DNA of 64,000 nucleotides from Parabacteroides sp. TM07-1AC (GCF_003480915.1 NZ_QUKD01000002.1:490091-554090), one strand, 5' to 3'. Counted from the stretch's first letter, positions 18,401-26,596 are shown. Numbers and translations are program-made. Notes: generated by a model from the sequence alone, not told the origin.

Positions 18401-18802
18401 TCCCCGTTCATCTTTTACAATACCTGAGATCTTTTTAGTTTCAGATACTGCTTTAGCTTGTTTTGTAATAATGATATGTCCGTTACTAAACGCTATCGAA
18501 CAGCCGGTTCCTTCCAGCAATTGTTCCATAACCTCTTTCACGCTACTGTTCTTTGGTAATTTTGAAATGAGACGGGAATCATTTACTTCCTGAGTATTAT
18601 AGTCTACAAACAATTTTGTTTGTTGCTCTATCTGTTTGAAGGCAGTCTTCAATGTTACATTATTCCCTGTCAGGCGCACCTGTTGTTGCTGTGCATAGCC
18701 CCAAAAACTGCAAGAAGATAAAGCTGTTACCAATAACAGCTTAGATATACTTTTTCTGTTATTTATAGGTATTAGATTAGTTAATTTCATATATTTGTAC
18801 AT
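15488..18802 (-). CDS. STN-type SusC TonB-dependent transducer/transporter
   Basis: 1104 residues. After the signal peptide (to about AQ at 37-38), residues about 42-115 form an STN (secretin/TonB N-terminal) signalling domain (VRLTGNNVTLKTAFKQIEQQT onwards). A CarboxypepD_reg domain (about 124-200) follows, then the segment ALDEVVVIGYGTVKKSDLTG, the plug (DASSTAIYGSRGANGVVMITT) and the barrel. STN domains contact the periplasmic part of a FecR anti-sigma factor when ligand is bound. The fecR and ECF sigma genes lie immediately upstream in the same direction, so this is a trans-envelope signalling SusC. The fecR-susC gap is 146 nt. Confidence 0.95.
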   Translation of the reverse strand: MYKYMKLTNLIPINNRKSISKLLLVTALSSCSFWGYAQQQQVRLTGNNVTLKTAFKQIEQQTKLFVDYNTQEVNDSRLISKLPKNSSVKEVMEQLLEGTGCSIAFSNGHIIITKQAKAVSETKKISGIVKDERGEPVIGANVVVKGTTNGTVTDMDGKYTLEVPAGGVLQISYIGYNTQEVKVGSVNVVNISLREDSEALDEVVVIGYGTVKKSDLTGAVGSVQMKDVSQVGITSADRALQGQIAGVQVNARTGQPGEAMMIRVRGSNSLAGGNEPLYVIDGMPVEKMNSDINPEDILSMEVLKDASSTAIYGSRGANGVVMITTKRGNTGATTIDYNGYVGVSMLRKKLDLLGKDDYIAMVNEVSQNDGKGIAITPDEAASLANNDWQDLVYQTALTHSHQVSVSGGTEQTKVYSSLNYMNQEGIIKGSNYNRFALRINGDQKLSKKLSLSASIAYSYGTQNTANSNADGGGAIAYTAMVMPPIQEVKDADGKYTNFTGTPWGGTNPVGMSELYKREIVNSRLLANMALTYNIIDGLTFRVNAGAEVNSEGIDRYIPIGLSAGGKLDGDASKEKANYYTIINENILTYDKKFNKNHALNLMGGITFQTYQYDKLTGSGTGFLRDVYETNNLGVASTPGTPSSGFKDYRMVSFLGRANYNLMEKYLLTVTARYDGSSKFSKNHKFAFFPSAALAWRVSEEEFMKEIDWLSNLKLRGSIGQTGNQSIDPYQTFAQLGTSAPIFGNGKDIGFNLSSMANDNLKWETTTQTDIGVDFGFFSNRLNIGFDYYWKQTRDLLYKATLPPSSGYSSMLRNLGRIDNKGFEISINTINMKGKVNWTTNLNITSNKSIVKDLGTDVYGNKIQRIDAPISGGNWFPLFVGKAPFQLYGYEIEGIYQTDEEARLNGEATKKAGDYRYKDTDGKAGITTGDKTIIANTQPKFTFGLTNTINWNNFEFSFLMIGSIGGDIVNEFNKSITNIGGTWNIRKDVWENHWTPEHPNAKYARASASTKDYLAFGDPNSIWVENGSYLRFKDIKLAYTLPTQWFSGTHKPNISLYVSGQNLITITSYSHYDPEASWMSSAVNGWDRGVYPSSKSFTLGLQVKF

Positions 18803-18948
18803 TTGAAAATTGAATATTAATAAAACCAGACGATTTACTCGTCAATCCAATGATGTTCAAGATTCGATTTCGAATTCCGGAAAGAGGGATTTTCGCACTT
18901 TCTGTCTTTCCGGTTTTCTTTTGTTCATATCTGTATCCTCCTCTATTT

Positions 18949-19944
18949 TTAGTTTATAAATACCACTTTCCCTTTCACCGTATAACGTATGCCAACCAAT
19001 TGCCGCAGCACATTCAGCACATCGTCCAGATTCTCATTCGGAGAGAATTTCACATTATAACATTCACCGGCATACTTCTGTGAATTATAATGGATCGTCA
19101 CGTTAAACTTACGCTCCAAAGAAGCCATCAGACGATTGAACGGAATATTTTCGAAAATCAGGTAACCATCCCTTTCCATATGATATATGGATGCATCGAC
19201 AGCATGAACTGTTACGGTATGAGCCGTATGGGAATAGATCAATTGCTGATCCGGCTTTAACAGAGTAGGTTCTATGCCTTCATCATTGACTGAAACAAGC
19301 ACACTCCCTTCTTCCAGCGTAGTCATCGAGCAGGAATCGCTCGGATAAGCTTCTACAGTAAAGACAGTTCCCAGTGCCTGCACATCCAGATAAGTTGTTT
19401 TCACTATAAATGGTTGTGCCGGATTCTTTTGAACGGAAAATGCTGCTTCGCCCGTAAGATAAACCGTACGTGTATCAGTATCTGTAAAATCTTTCGGATA
19501 GACCAGCAAAGAACCGGCATCGACCCACACTTTTGAGCCATCGGGCAATAAAACCTCTTTACTTTCCCCGTAAGGAACAAATATCTGAGCCATTTCTACA
19601 TGACGGACAGGCTTAAAACGATCGGTCGCCCAATAAGTCGTACCGGCAGTCATCAACATCAGTACAATAACAGCTGCATATTTAAATACCTGACGGTATA
19701 AAGGGATTGTACGTTTTTGAGCCGGTTCTGTCAACAACTGTTTTTGCAAAGCCATCCAGTCACGATGCGTAGATTCTGTCGCTTCCGCATCTGTTTCCTT
19801 CCAGATATCCTGCAACGCCTCCAGCTTTTGCGATCTTTCATCATCCGCTTTCAGCCAACGCCCAAACAAGATACGTCCGTATCGGGAAAAATGTTTTCCG
19901 AAATATAGTCGCATGAGTTGTTTTGTCTTGTTGTTTTCTTCCAT
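18949..19944 (-). CDS. FecR-family anti-sigma factor
   Basis: 331 residues from MEENNKTKQLMR. The cytoplasmic N-terminal domain (1-85) would bind the ECF sigma factor. One transmembrane segment follows (about 87-105). The periplasmic FecR domain (about 118-215, including VPYGESKEVLLPDGSKVWVD and VYLTGEAAFSV) and a C-terminal DUF4974-type domain (about 260-331, LIFENIPFNRLMASLERKF) come next and receive the signal from the STN domain of the downstream SusC. An upstream ATG 19 codons earlier is in frame but gives an unlikely hydrophobic start, so it was rejected. The gap to the sigma gene holds a three-unit palindromic array. Confidence 0.93.
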   Translation of the reverse strand: MEENNKTKQLMRLYFGKHFSRYGRILFGRWLKADDERSQKLEALQDIWKETDAEATESTHRDWMALQKQLLTEPAQKRTIPLYRQVFKYAAVIVLMLMTAGTTYWATDRFKPVRHVEMAQIFVPYGESKEVLLPDGSKVWVDAGSLLVYPKDFTDTDTRTVYLTGEAAFSVQKNPAQPFIVKTTYLDVQALGTVFTVEAYPSDSCSMTTLEEGSVLVSVNDEGIEPTLLKPDQQLIYSHTAHTVTVHAVDASIYHMERDGYLIFENIPFNRLMASLERKFNVTIHYNSQKYAGECYNVKFSPNENLDDVLNVLRQLVGIRYTVKGKVVFIN

Positions 19945-20057
19945 AAAATATCCGTCTTTATATTGAAGTAGGTTAACGGCAACGACACACACAATCAACA
20001 ATGAACTTTTTTTGAAAATATTTTGATTCCGGAACTAACGGGTAGCATCGTTGAAAG

Positions 20058-20121
20058 TGTTTCACCCTAATGAAACAAGTGTTTCTTCGTAATGAAACAA
20101 CTGTTTCACTAGGGTGAAACA
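20058..20121. repeat. Three-unit 22-nt palindromic array TGTTTCA/TGAAACA
   Basis: TGTTTCA-type half sites start at 20058, 20080 and 20102, and TGAAACA at 20071, 20093 and 20115. Both series have an exact 22-nt period, giving three successive 7-bp stems with 6-nt loops; only the third base from the second TGTTTC deviates. The array lies within the sigma-fecR transcription unit and would form three small hairpins in the mRNA. Confidence 0.85.
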
Positions 20122-20140
20122 GTTTTAGGGTCGTAGTCTC

Positions 20141-20698
20141 TTAACTCAAATAAGTAAGAAAAAAAAGATAAAGAACCTTGCGAAGAATGGCAAGGGCTGC
20201 TGTCAGATGGTTTTCCACAGTACGTTTACTGATCCCCAAATGAGAAGCAATCTCATCATTCGACAAACCTTGTTCACGGCTCATCTGATAGATCCGTCTT
20301 CGCTGGGGAGACATTTGTTCGACAGTCTTGTTGATAATATTTTGTAGTTCATGTGCAAAGATAGCTTCCTCGTCCGATTGAGAAATGGAAGCTTCTAATA
20401 AAAATTCATTCGTATACTTCTCCGATACAGCCAAACGGTCAAAATAGTCATACACTGTAAAACGAGCCATCTGAAAAAGGTAAGAGGAAAAGGAGTTTAC
20501 CTCCTTCAGTTTTTCACGCTCTTTCCATAATGAAAGAAACAAATCCTGGGCAATATCACGACTGACCTCCTTATCGTGCGTCAGACCGACAAGGAAGTTC
20601 ACCAACCTGGGCTGATGACAGAAAAAAAGTCGTTCGAAAGCATTTACGTTTCCTTCAGCGATCTCCTCTAAAATATGTCTCTCCTCTGGTAATTCCAT
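20141..20698 (-). CDS. ECF-type RNA polymerase sigma factor
   Basis: 185 residues from MELPEERHILEEIAEGN. Region 2 covers about residues 15-85 (AFERLFFCHQPRLVNFLVGLT, then DIAQDLFLSLWKERE) and region 4 about 120-178, with the helix-turn-helix GLSNDEIASHLGISKRTVEN. It is of the Bacteroidales group paired with FecR. It should direct RNA polymerase to the downstream susC/susD/glycosidase genes when released by the anti-sigma factor. The frame is open 33 codons further upstream, but that stretch is non-homologous in character. It is divergent from the malY/patB-like gene. Confidence 0.94.
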   Translation of the reverse strand: MELPEERHILEEIAEGNVNAFERLFFCHQPRLVNFLVGLTHDKEVSRDIAQDLFLSLWKEREKLKEVNSFSSYLFQMARFTVYDYFDRLAVSEKYTNEFLLEASISQSDEEAIFAHELQNIINKTVEQMSPQRRRIYQMSREQGLSNDEIASHLGISKRTVENHLTAALAILRKVLYLFFLTYLS

Positions 20699-20825
20699 AA
20701 CTAATGCGAAGTAGCGAAAAATATCAGAAATATCAAAATAAAAAACCACAAACCAATCAGTTCCGTACAAGAGATAATGCCAATTGTCCGCTTGCAAAAA
20801 GCTGAAAAAGAGCTGTGGATGTTTT

Positions 20826-20859
20826 TTTGATGTTTTTGCATATATAATTATTATCTTTG
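20826..20859 (+). promoter_or_regulatory. Promoter of the malY/patB-like gene
   Basis: TATCTTTG (20852-20859) matches the -7 consensus, with TTTG (20826-20829) 22 nt upstream, slightly wide for a -33 box. The start codon follows 37 nt after the -7 box. Confidence 0.6.
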
Positions 20860-20895
20860 CCCCCGATCAATCGACAAAAACTGAACTAATATAAA

Positions 20896-22071
20896 ATGAA
20901 ACAATACAACTTCGATGAAGTAATTGAACGCCGCGGCACCAATTGCGTCAAATACGACGGCCTGAAAGAGCGGTATGGTAAGGAGGATCTTCTTCCTCTA
21001 TGGGTTGCCGATATGGATTTCCGGACCCCGGACTTCATTGTCGACGCAATCAAGAAACGCCTGGAGCACGAGATATTCGGTTACACTTTCGGCTCAGATT
21101 CTTACTACAACAGTATTATTGAATGGGTAGATTATAAACAAAAATGGAAGATCAAACGGGAATGGCTCAGCTATATTCCGGGAATCGTCAAAGGAATCGG
21201 TTTTGTTATTCAATGTTTTACCAAACCCGGTGACAAAGTAATCATTCAACCTCCCGTATATCACCCTTTCCGTATCGTACCGGAAAGCATGAAACGTGAA
21301 GTGGTCAACAATCCACTCAAACTCGTGAACGGCGCTTACGAAATGGATTTCGAACAACTGGAATCCGTGATCGATGAACATTGTAAAGTCCTTATCCTCT
21401 GCAACCCGCATAATCCGGGCGGCATCGTCTGGAAGAAAGACACCTTAGTTAAACTGGCTGATATTTGTGCCAAACATAATCTATTGGTGATTTCGGACGA
21501 GATACATGCGGAAATGGCTTATCCGCAATTCACACATCATCCTTTTGCCACTGTTTCAGAAGCTGCAGCCAATTGCAGCATCACTTTTATGGCTCCCAGC
21601 AAGACTTTCAATATTGCAGGGATCGTCACTTCCTATTCGATTGTACCTAACGATAAGATCCGGAAAGAGTTTTATGAATTCCTGGAAGCCGGGGAATTAG
21701 GCGACGGTACAATCTTTGCTTACACGGCAACCGAAGCGGCTTATACCTACGGAGCCGAATGGCTGCAACAAATGCGCATGTATGTAATGGAGAATGTCCG
21801 CTTCGTAGACGAATTCTTTAAAACGAAGTTGCCGAAGATAAAGGTATATCCTCCGCAAGCTTCATTTCTTGTCTGGCTGGATTGCCGCGACTTGAAACTG
21901 AGCCAGGAACAACTGGTCAACCTGTTTCAGGATAAAGCCGGTCTATTATTAAATGACGGAAGTATGTTCGGACCGGGCGGTGAAGGGCATATGCGCCTAA
22001 ATGTAGGTTGTCCTCGTTCCGTTCTCGAAACAGCACTGAATGCATTGAAGAAAGCGGTCGATAAAAAATAA
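20896..22071 (+). CDS. MalY/PatB-family PLP-dependent aminotransferase or C-S lyase
   Basis: 391 residues, fold type I PLP enzyme. LPLWVADMDFRTPD near residue 34 is the signature start of this family. CNPHNPGG and ISDEIHAEM flank the cofactor site, and the Schiff-base lysine is in FMAPSKTFNIAG. Family members cleave cystathionine or other beta-C-S substrates; some only transaminate. The gene is monocistronic, divergent from the ECF sigma gene and ended by a shared bidirectional terminator. Its exact substrate cannot be read from sequence. Confidence 0.9.
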   Translation: MKQYNFDEVIERRGTNCVKYDGLKERYGKEDLLPLWVADMDFRTPDFIVDAIKKRLEHEIFGYTFGSDSYYNSIIEWVDYKQKWKIKREWLSYIPGIVKGIGFVIQCFTKPGDKVIIQPPVYHPFRIVPESMKREVVNNPLKLVNGAYEMDFEQLESVIDEHCKVLILCNPHNPGGIVWKKDTLVKLADICAKHNLLVISDEIHAEMAYPQFTHHPFATVSEAAANCSITFMAPSKTFNIAGIVTSYSIVPNDKIRKEFYEFLEAGELGDGTIFAYTATEAAYTYGAEWLQQMRMYVMENVRFVDEFFKTKLPKIKVYPPQASFLVWLDCRDLKLSQEQLVNLFQDKAGLLLNDGSMFGPGGEGHMRLNVGCPRSVLETALNALKKAVDKK

Positions 22072-22093
22072 AAAAAAAGGTAGATATTCTATG

Positions 22094-22134
22094 AAGAAAA
22101 CCCTGTTTTAGCATGTAGAAAACAGGGTTTTTCA
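22094..22134. terminator. Bidirectional terminator
   Basis: AAAACCCTGTTTT (22097-22109) and AAAACAGGGTTTT (22119-22131) form a perfect 13-bp stem with a 9-nt loop and A/T runs on both sides. It lies between two convergent genes and can serve both. Confidence 0.9.
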
Positions 22135-22150
22135 TATATCTGTAGATAGA

Positions 22151-23989
22151 TCATTCTTTCACATTCAGCTTCCGTCCCAAGTAGTCATAGCGGATAATCA
22201 AATCTGAAATCTCCCAGGCTTTTTTAGCCATACGAACTTCTTCGTCCGGGATGCCCGCCGTATCTCCTACTATATTCAACTGAGAGTCGACATCGAAATC
22301 CGGTTTCTGCGGATTAAAGATACTCTCGCCGAGTCCTTTCCACCAATAATCGTTTAATCCCAATAAATCAAGCAATGTCGGATAGACATCTATCTGTCCC
22401 ATCACTTTTCCGTAATACATATTAGACGGCGCATTCAAAATGATAAGCGGAACAAAAGCCTTATCCGACAGGATATTCTTTCCCACCGGATCACTGCACA
22501 GTTCTTTCCGAACCGTACCCAAAGCTTCATGGTCTCCCATGATCACAACTAACGTATTTTCAAAACGCTTATCAGATTTGAGCCTGGATATAAACTCTCC
22601 TATAGCACGGTCTGTATAATTGGCCATCGTCATATAGCGATTCAATACATCGGGTACATCCTCAGAAAAAAAGACTTTCTTCAACGAATCCGGCAAAATA
22701 AAAGGATTATGACCGGAATAGGTTACGCATTGAACCAGTGTATTCCCGGAATCGCTCCAAACTTCATTTTTCTTCATTTTACTCAGACACTGACGCAGGA
22801 AAGCACGGTCGCCTACCTGTTTACGCGAACCGACAGGCTCTTCCTGTATAAAACTGCTTTTCGAAATCAGGCTATCATACCCCAACACCGGAGCGATTAT
22901 ACATTGGTTCCAAACCATAGGCTTATCCACCGTCAAACTGTATGCCCGGGCATTCTTATGTTTCTCTTTAAAGGCTTTTACGAGGGAAGGATAATATGAT
23001 TCCGGAAACTTAATACTATAAGGGCCGGAATTAATAGGCAAAAGTCCTGTACACATCAATAGCTGGGCATCAATAGAACGACCTCCTTTTACCTGTGATA
23101 AAACATGAGGTGCATAAATAACCGACGAATCTCGCAGTATCCTGTTCAGATTCGGCGTGATCTCCTGTCCTTCGACAGTCTTATTCAACACCCAGCTTTC
23201 CAGCGATTCCGCCAGGATAATAACACAATTATCTTTCGCATACACGTGGGGCAAGACGGATTTGCAATCCGTCTTCCTGGCTAGCCAGGAGTCGATATCA
23301 TTTTTGATATCTTCCGTATAAACGATCTGATCGCAGGTATAATCATAATAAAGAGAGCCGAATATCGTATACATCGGTACATTACAGGTATGCAAATAAG
23401 CATCCTGCAATCTTTCATAAGCAGCCTTAAATCCGTTCTGACTCCAAAGACGAATAGCCGGAATCAATGCTACCAAAAGAATCAGGAGTACGTAACGGGC
23501 AATCGAATATCTCTTTCGCTCCTTTCTAACCTGTTTATCCTCCGGCTTCCGGAAATTACGCCACCACAAAATACCGGCGGCAATCGTCGACAAAGGGAAG
23601 AACAAATCAACCACTCTGCAGGAATCAATAACACTACTGGAGAAATCAGACAAGTTACTGACCAAAAGGTAACTATCCAGGGGTATTGCTGTAAAATAAG
23701 TACGAAAATACATCAGGTTTGCAACAAACAAACCATCCAGTAAAACGAATATGACCAACGTTGTCTTTACCGCACGAAAGCAAATCAAGGGTAACAGTAA
23801 AATCAAAGAGACCAGTATAGTATCCAGATAAGTTTCTATTTTAGAAAATGGAGTAAATGTAGACAGCATGCACCAAAGCAAATTAAGCCACATAAACTTC
23901 AGAAACAAAAAAACAAAAAACAAACCTATCAATTTCCTGCTCTCCGATCCGTCAGGAAAGAAATAGTTAGTCAATTTAGAAAACCACAT
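22151..23989 (-). CDS. LtaS-like membrane sulfatase-family phosphotransferase
   Basis: 612 residues. About five transmembrane helices occupy residues 20-180, followed by an extracytoplasmic alkaline-phosphatase-superfamily domain (about 250-560). Visible motifs are VIILAESLESW (Glu261, metal), KGGRSIDAQ (Ser305 where LtaS enzymes carry the nucleophilic Thr), a YSGHNPF segment and VVIMGDHEALG (metal Asp/His). LtaS and related enzymes transfer glycerophosphate or phosphoethanolamine groups to envelope polymers. A Gram-negative Bacteroidales has no classical lipoteichoic acid, so the acceptor is unknown. The gene appears monocistronic. Confidence 0.85.
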   Translation of the reverse strand: MWFSKLTNYFFPDGSESRKLIGLFFVFLFLKFMWLNLLWCMLSTFTPFSKIETYLDTILVSLILLLPLICFRAVKTTLVIFVLLDGLFVANLMYFRTYFTAIPLDSYLLVSNLSDFSSSVIDSCRVVDLFFPLSTIAAGILWWRNFRKPEDKQVRKERKRYSIARYVLLILLVALIPAIRLWSQNGFKAAYERLQDAYLHTCNVPMYTIFGSLYYDYTCDQIVYTEDIKNDIDSWLARKTDCKSVLPHVYAKDNCVIILAESLESWVLNKTVEGQEITPNLNRILRDSSVIYAPHVLSQVKGGRSIDAQLLMCTGLLPINSGPYSIKFPESYYPSLVKAFKEKHKNARAYSLTVDKPMVWNQCIIAPVLGYDSLISKSSFIQEEPVGSRKQVGDRAFLRQCLSKMKKNEVWSDSGNTLVQCVTYSGHNPFILPDSLKKVFFSEDVPDVLNRYMTMANYTDRAIGEFISRLKSDKRFENTLVVIMGDHEALGTVRKELCSDPVGKNILSDKAFVPLIILNAPSNMYYGKVMGQIDVYPTLLDLLGLNDYWWKGLGESIFNPQKPDFDVDSQLNIVGDTAGIPDEEVRMAKKAWEISDLIIRYDYLGRKLNVKE

Positions 23990-24065
23990 TTAGTAAACAC
24001 TTTTATTTATCTATCGGCAAACACTGTCACATAGAAGTAAGTACAACATCTTTTATTTCATGGGA

Positions 24066-24073
24066 CAAAGATA
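24066..24073 (-). promoter_or_regulatory. -7 box upstream of the sulfatase gene
   Basis: The minus strand reads TATCTTTG, a full TAnnTTTG match, 76 nt before the sulfatase start. No convincing -33 box is visible. Confidence 0.5.
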
Positions 24074-24145
24074 ATTATATTCTCTCTGAAAACATTACAT
24101 ATCTTTATTTTTTAAAGAATAACCAGATAAGTCGGAAATTATACG

Positions 24146-24153
24146 TAAATTTG
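24146..24153 (+). promoter_or_regulatory. -7 box upstream of slyD
   Basis: TAAATTTG matches TAnnTTTG and lies 33 nt before the slyD start codon. No clear -33 box is present. Confidence 0.5.
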
Positions 24154-24186
24154 TCCTCGTTTTATTTATTACAAATACAATTAAAA

Positions 24187-24765
24187 ATGAAAATTACAGC
24201 AAATAAATTCGTTGCGGTTACATACGACCTGAACGTAGGAGAAGGTGAAGAGCGTGAGTTGATGGAAAGAGCAGTGCCTGAAACTCCTTTAAAATTCATT
24301 TTCGGAACAGGTGCTATGCTTCCGGCTTTCGAAGATGCTTTGAAAGGCCTGGAAGTAGGCGACAAGTTCGACTTCTCTATCGCTCCGGTTGACGCATACG
24401 GAGAATATGTGGAAGATCATGTATTGGATCTGCCGAAAAACATTTTTGAAGTTGAAGGTAAATTCGACTCAGAGGTTATCAAGGAAGGTAACACCGTTCC
24501 TATGATGGATTCAAACGGCAACCGCCTGAACGGTTCTGTTCTTGAAGTAAAAGACGATGTTGTTGTGATGGACTTCAACCATCCGTTGGCAGGCGAAACC
24601 CTACACTTCAGCGGTGAAGTTATCGACGTTCACGAACCGACAGCAGAAGAAATTGCAGCTTTGTCAGCTCCCGCCGGTGGATGTGGTTGCGGATGCGACG
24701 ACTGCGGAAGCGATTGCGGTGATCACAATCACGAAGGTGGTTGCGGATGTGGTAGCTGCCACTAA
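24187..24765 (+). CDS. slyD: SlyD-like FKBP-type peptidyl-prolyl isomerase with metal-binding tail
   Basis: 192 residues from MKITANKFVAVTYDL. The FKBP domain (about 1-70 and 125-150) is interrupted by the insert-in-flap chaperone domain (about 70-125), the SlyD layout. The last 30 residues are a Cys/His/Gly tail (GGCGCGCDDCGSDCGDHNH, then GCGCGSCH) with nine Cys and four His, able to bind several Ni2+ or other soft metals. SlyD proteins fold proteins in the cytoplasm and can deliver nickel; no nickel enzyme is in this window. It is followed by an inverted repeat and aroC. Confidence 0.93.
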   Translation: MKITANKFVAVTYDLNVGEGEERELMERAVPETPLKFIFGTGAMLPAFEDALKGLEVGDKFDFSIAPVDAYGEYVEDHVLDLPKNIFEVEGKFDSEVIKEGNTVPMMDSNGNRLNGSVLEVKDDVVVMDFNHPLAGETLHFSGEVIDVHEPTAEEIAALSAPAGGCGCGCDDCGSDCGDHNHEGGCGCGSCH

Positions 24766-24767
24766 AT

Positions 24768-24884
24768 AATTGAAAATTGATAATTGAAAATGGAAAATTA
24801 TCTGTGATATGATACTTTTCCATTTTTTGTGTTATCAATTTGGCTTCTTTATATTTTTCAATTTTCCACTTTCAATTTTCAATT
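24768..24884. repeat. Inverted repeat of AATTGAAAATTG words between slyD and aroC
   Basis: Arm 24768-24800 (AATTGAAAATTGATAATTG and onwards) has an inverted counterpart at 24854-24884. It has the same design as the ilvD-ilvB element but with GAAA in place of GACA. It begins 3 nt after the slyD stop and ends 6 nt before the aroC start. Confidence 0.8.
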
Positions 24885-24890
24885 ACTAAG

Positions 24891-25961
24891 GTGAATACAT
24901 TCGGAAATATATACAGATTAACCTCGTTCGGCGAGTCACATGGTCCGGGTATCGGAGGTGTTATAGATGGATGTCCGGCTGGTATCGAACTGGATACAGA
25001 CTTTATCCAGCAAGAGTTGAATCGTCGTAAACCAGGCCAGTCAAGGATCACAACCCCGCGTAAGGAAGACGACGAAGTACAATTCCTATCCGGTGTTTAT
25101 GAAGGAAAAACTACCGGTACACCGATCGGATTCATTATCTGGAATAAAAACCAGCATTCGTCTGATTACGACAATATGAAAACGGTTTATCGCCCTTCAC
25201 ATGCAGACTATACTTATCAGATGAAGTATGGTATCCGTGATCCTAAAGGAGGCGGACGTTCGTCGGCTCGTGAAACGATAGCCCGATGTGTTGCCGGAGC
25301 AATTGCCAAGCTTGCACTACGCCAGACAGGCATAAATATACAGGCATTCACCTCACAGGTCGGCCCTATCAAACTGGATGGTACTTATAAAGATTATGAT
25401 CTGAATCTGACAGAAGAAAATGCAGTAAGATGTCCCGATCCGGAGAAAGCAGCCGAAATGGAAAAGCTGATTGCAGAAGTGAAGTCGAAAGGCGACACGA
25501 TCGGTGGTGTAATTACTTGTGTGGTAAAAGGTACGCCTGTCGGACTGGGAGAACCTGTATTTGGTAAGCTGCATGCGGCTTTAGGACACGCCATGCTAAC
25601 AATCAATGCAGTGAAAGGGTTCGAATACGGTGACGGATTTAATGCAGCTCTTTACCGCGGTTCCGAACGTAACGACCGTTTCTTTAATGACAACGGACAT
25701 ATCAATACCCGTACAAATAATTCAGGAGGTATACAGGGAGGTATTTCCAACGGTCAGGATATTTATTTCCGTGTTGCATTCAAATCGGTAGCAACCATCC
25801 TTATGGAACAGGAAACCGTTAATATGGATGGTGAAGATACTATCCTGAAAGCTCGCGGACGTCATGACCCATGCGTCCTGCCTCGCGCCGTTCCCATTGT
25901 GGAATCGATGACGGCAATGACGCTATTAGATTATCTGTTGCTCCAAAAAACAAGAGAGTAA
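24891..25961 (+). CDS. aroC: Chorismate synthase
   Basis: 356 residues starting at a GTG codon (24891) to give [18 protein letters not shown], the conserved beginning of the family. It converts EPSP to chorismate with reduced FMN, the last common step of aromatic amino acid synthesis. Signatures include [32 protein letters not shown] and [14 protein letters not shown]. An in-frame ATG 17 codons upstream lies in the flanking repeat (the encoded [10 protein letters not shown] is translated repeat), so GTG is the better start. Length agrees with the family. Confidence 0.96.
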   Translation: MNTFGNIYRLTSFGESHGPGIGGVIDGCPAGIELDTDFIQQELNRRKPGQSRITTPRKEDDEVQFLSGVYEGKTTGTPIGFIIWNKNQHSSDYDNMKTVYRPSHADYTYQMKYGIRDPKGGGRSSARETIARCVAGAIAKLALRQTGINIQAFTSQVGPIKLDGTYKDYDLNLTEENAVRCPDPEKAAEMEKLIAEVKSKGDTIGGVITCVVKGTPVGLGEPVFGKLHAALGHAMLTINAVKGFEYGDGFNAALYRGSERNDRFFNDNGHINTRTNNSGGIQGGISNGQDIYFRVAFKSVATILMEQETVNMDGEDTILKARGRHDPCVLPRAVPIVESMTAMTLLDYLLLQKTRE

Positions 25962-25964
25962 GAC

Positions 25965-26035
25965 AGTTGACAAGTGACAATTGACAGTTTGAAACTCGAA
26001 TACGAAATTTATCTGTCAACTGTCACTTGGCAACT
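25965..26035. repeat. Inverted repeat of AGTTGACAAGTGACA words between aroC and rlmH
   Basis: Arms 25965-25987 and 26013-26035 match in 21 of 23 inverted positions, with a 25-nt spacer. It begins 4 nt after the aroC stop and its far end overlaps the rlmH stop codon (26034-26036). It lies between convergent genes and has the same short-word design as the elements at 10171 and 24768. Confidence 0.8.
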
Positions 26036-26507
26036 ATTCATGATGGTAAGGCTCATTATTCAAGATTGTCATTGCCCGGTAAACCTGTTCTACAAAGATT
26101 AAACGGATCATCTGATGCGAGAAGGTCATTTTGCTTAATGAAATCTTTTCTGAAGCGGCTTTATAAACAGCCTCACTGAATCCATAAGGGCCGCCGACAA
26201 CAAAGACCAGGCGCTTCGAAACCGTATGCATCTTCCTTTCAATATAAGCAGAGAATTGCATCGAAGTAAACTCTTTACCCTTATCATCCAGCAAAACCAA
26301 CTGATCGCCAGCCTGTAATGCCTTTAAAATCAGTTCTCCTTCCTTTTCTTTTTGCTGCGATTCCGACAAATTCTTCACGTTCTTTATATCCGGAATAACC
26401 TCCATCTCAAATGGGATGTAATGGACTAAACGGTTTTTGTATTCATTGATTGCCTCCACAAAATAGCCGGCATCCGTTTTACCTATTACGACCAGTGCAA
26501 TTTTCAT
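26034..26507 (-). CDS. rlmH: 23S rRNA pseudouridine-1915 N3-methyltransferase
   Basis: 157 residues, the full length of this small SPOUT methyltransferase. Visible are IPDIKNVKNLSESQQKEKEG, LLDDKGKEFTSMQFS, the SAM-binding knot VFVVGGPYGFSEAVY and the C-terminal LSKMTFSHQMIRLIFVEQVYRA ending in EPYHHE. It methylates pseudouridine 1915 in 23S rRNA helix 69 on assembled ribosomes. It stands alone, convergent to aroC, with its stop codon inside an intergenic repeat. Confidence 0.96.
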   Translation of the reverse strand: MKIALVVIGKTDAGYFVEAINEYKNRLVHYIPFEMEVIPDIKNVKNLSESQQKEKEGELILKALQAGDQLVLLDDKGKEFTSMQFSAYIERKMHTVSKRLVFVVGGPYGFSEAVYKAASEKISLSKMTFSHQMIRLIFVEQVYRAMTILNNEPYHHE

Positions 26508-26555
26508 TCGTTTACATTATTAGTATTGAAGGCGCTAATTTACAGGAAAAATACA

Positions 26556-26563
26556 TACCTTTG
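26556..26563 (+). promoter_or_regulatory. -7 box upstream of the DUF4783-nadC pair
   Basis: TACCTTTG matches TAnnTTTG, 33 nt before the start codon. The start codon is preceded by AGAGGAGATAG, an unusually Shine-Dalgarno-like sequence for this phylum. Confidence 0.55.
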
Positions 26564-26596
26564 CATCAGAAAACTCATAAAAAGAGGAGATAGCTT

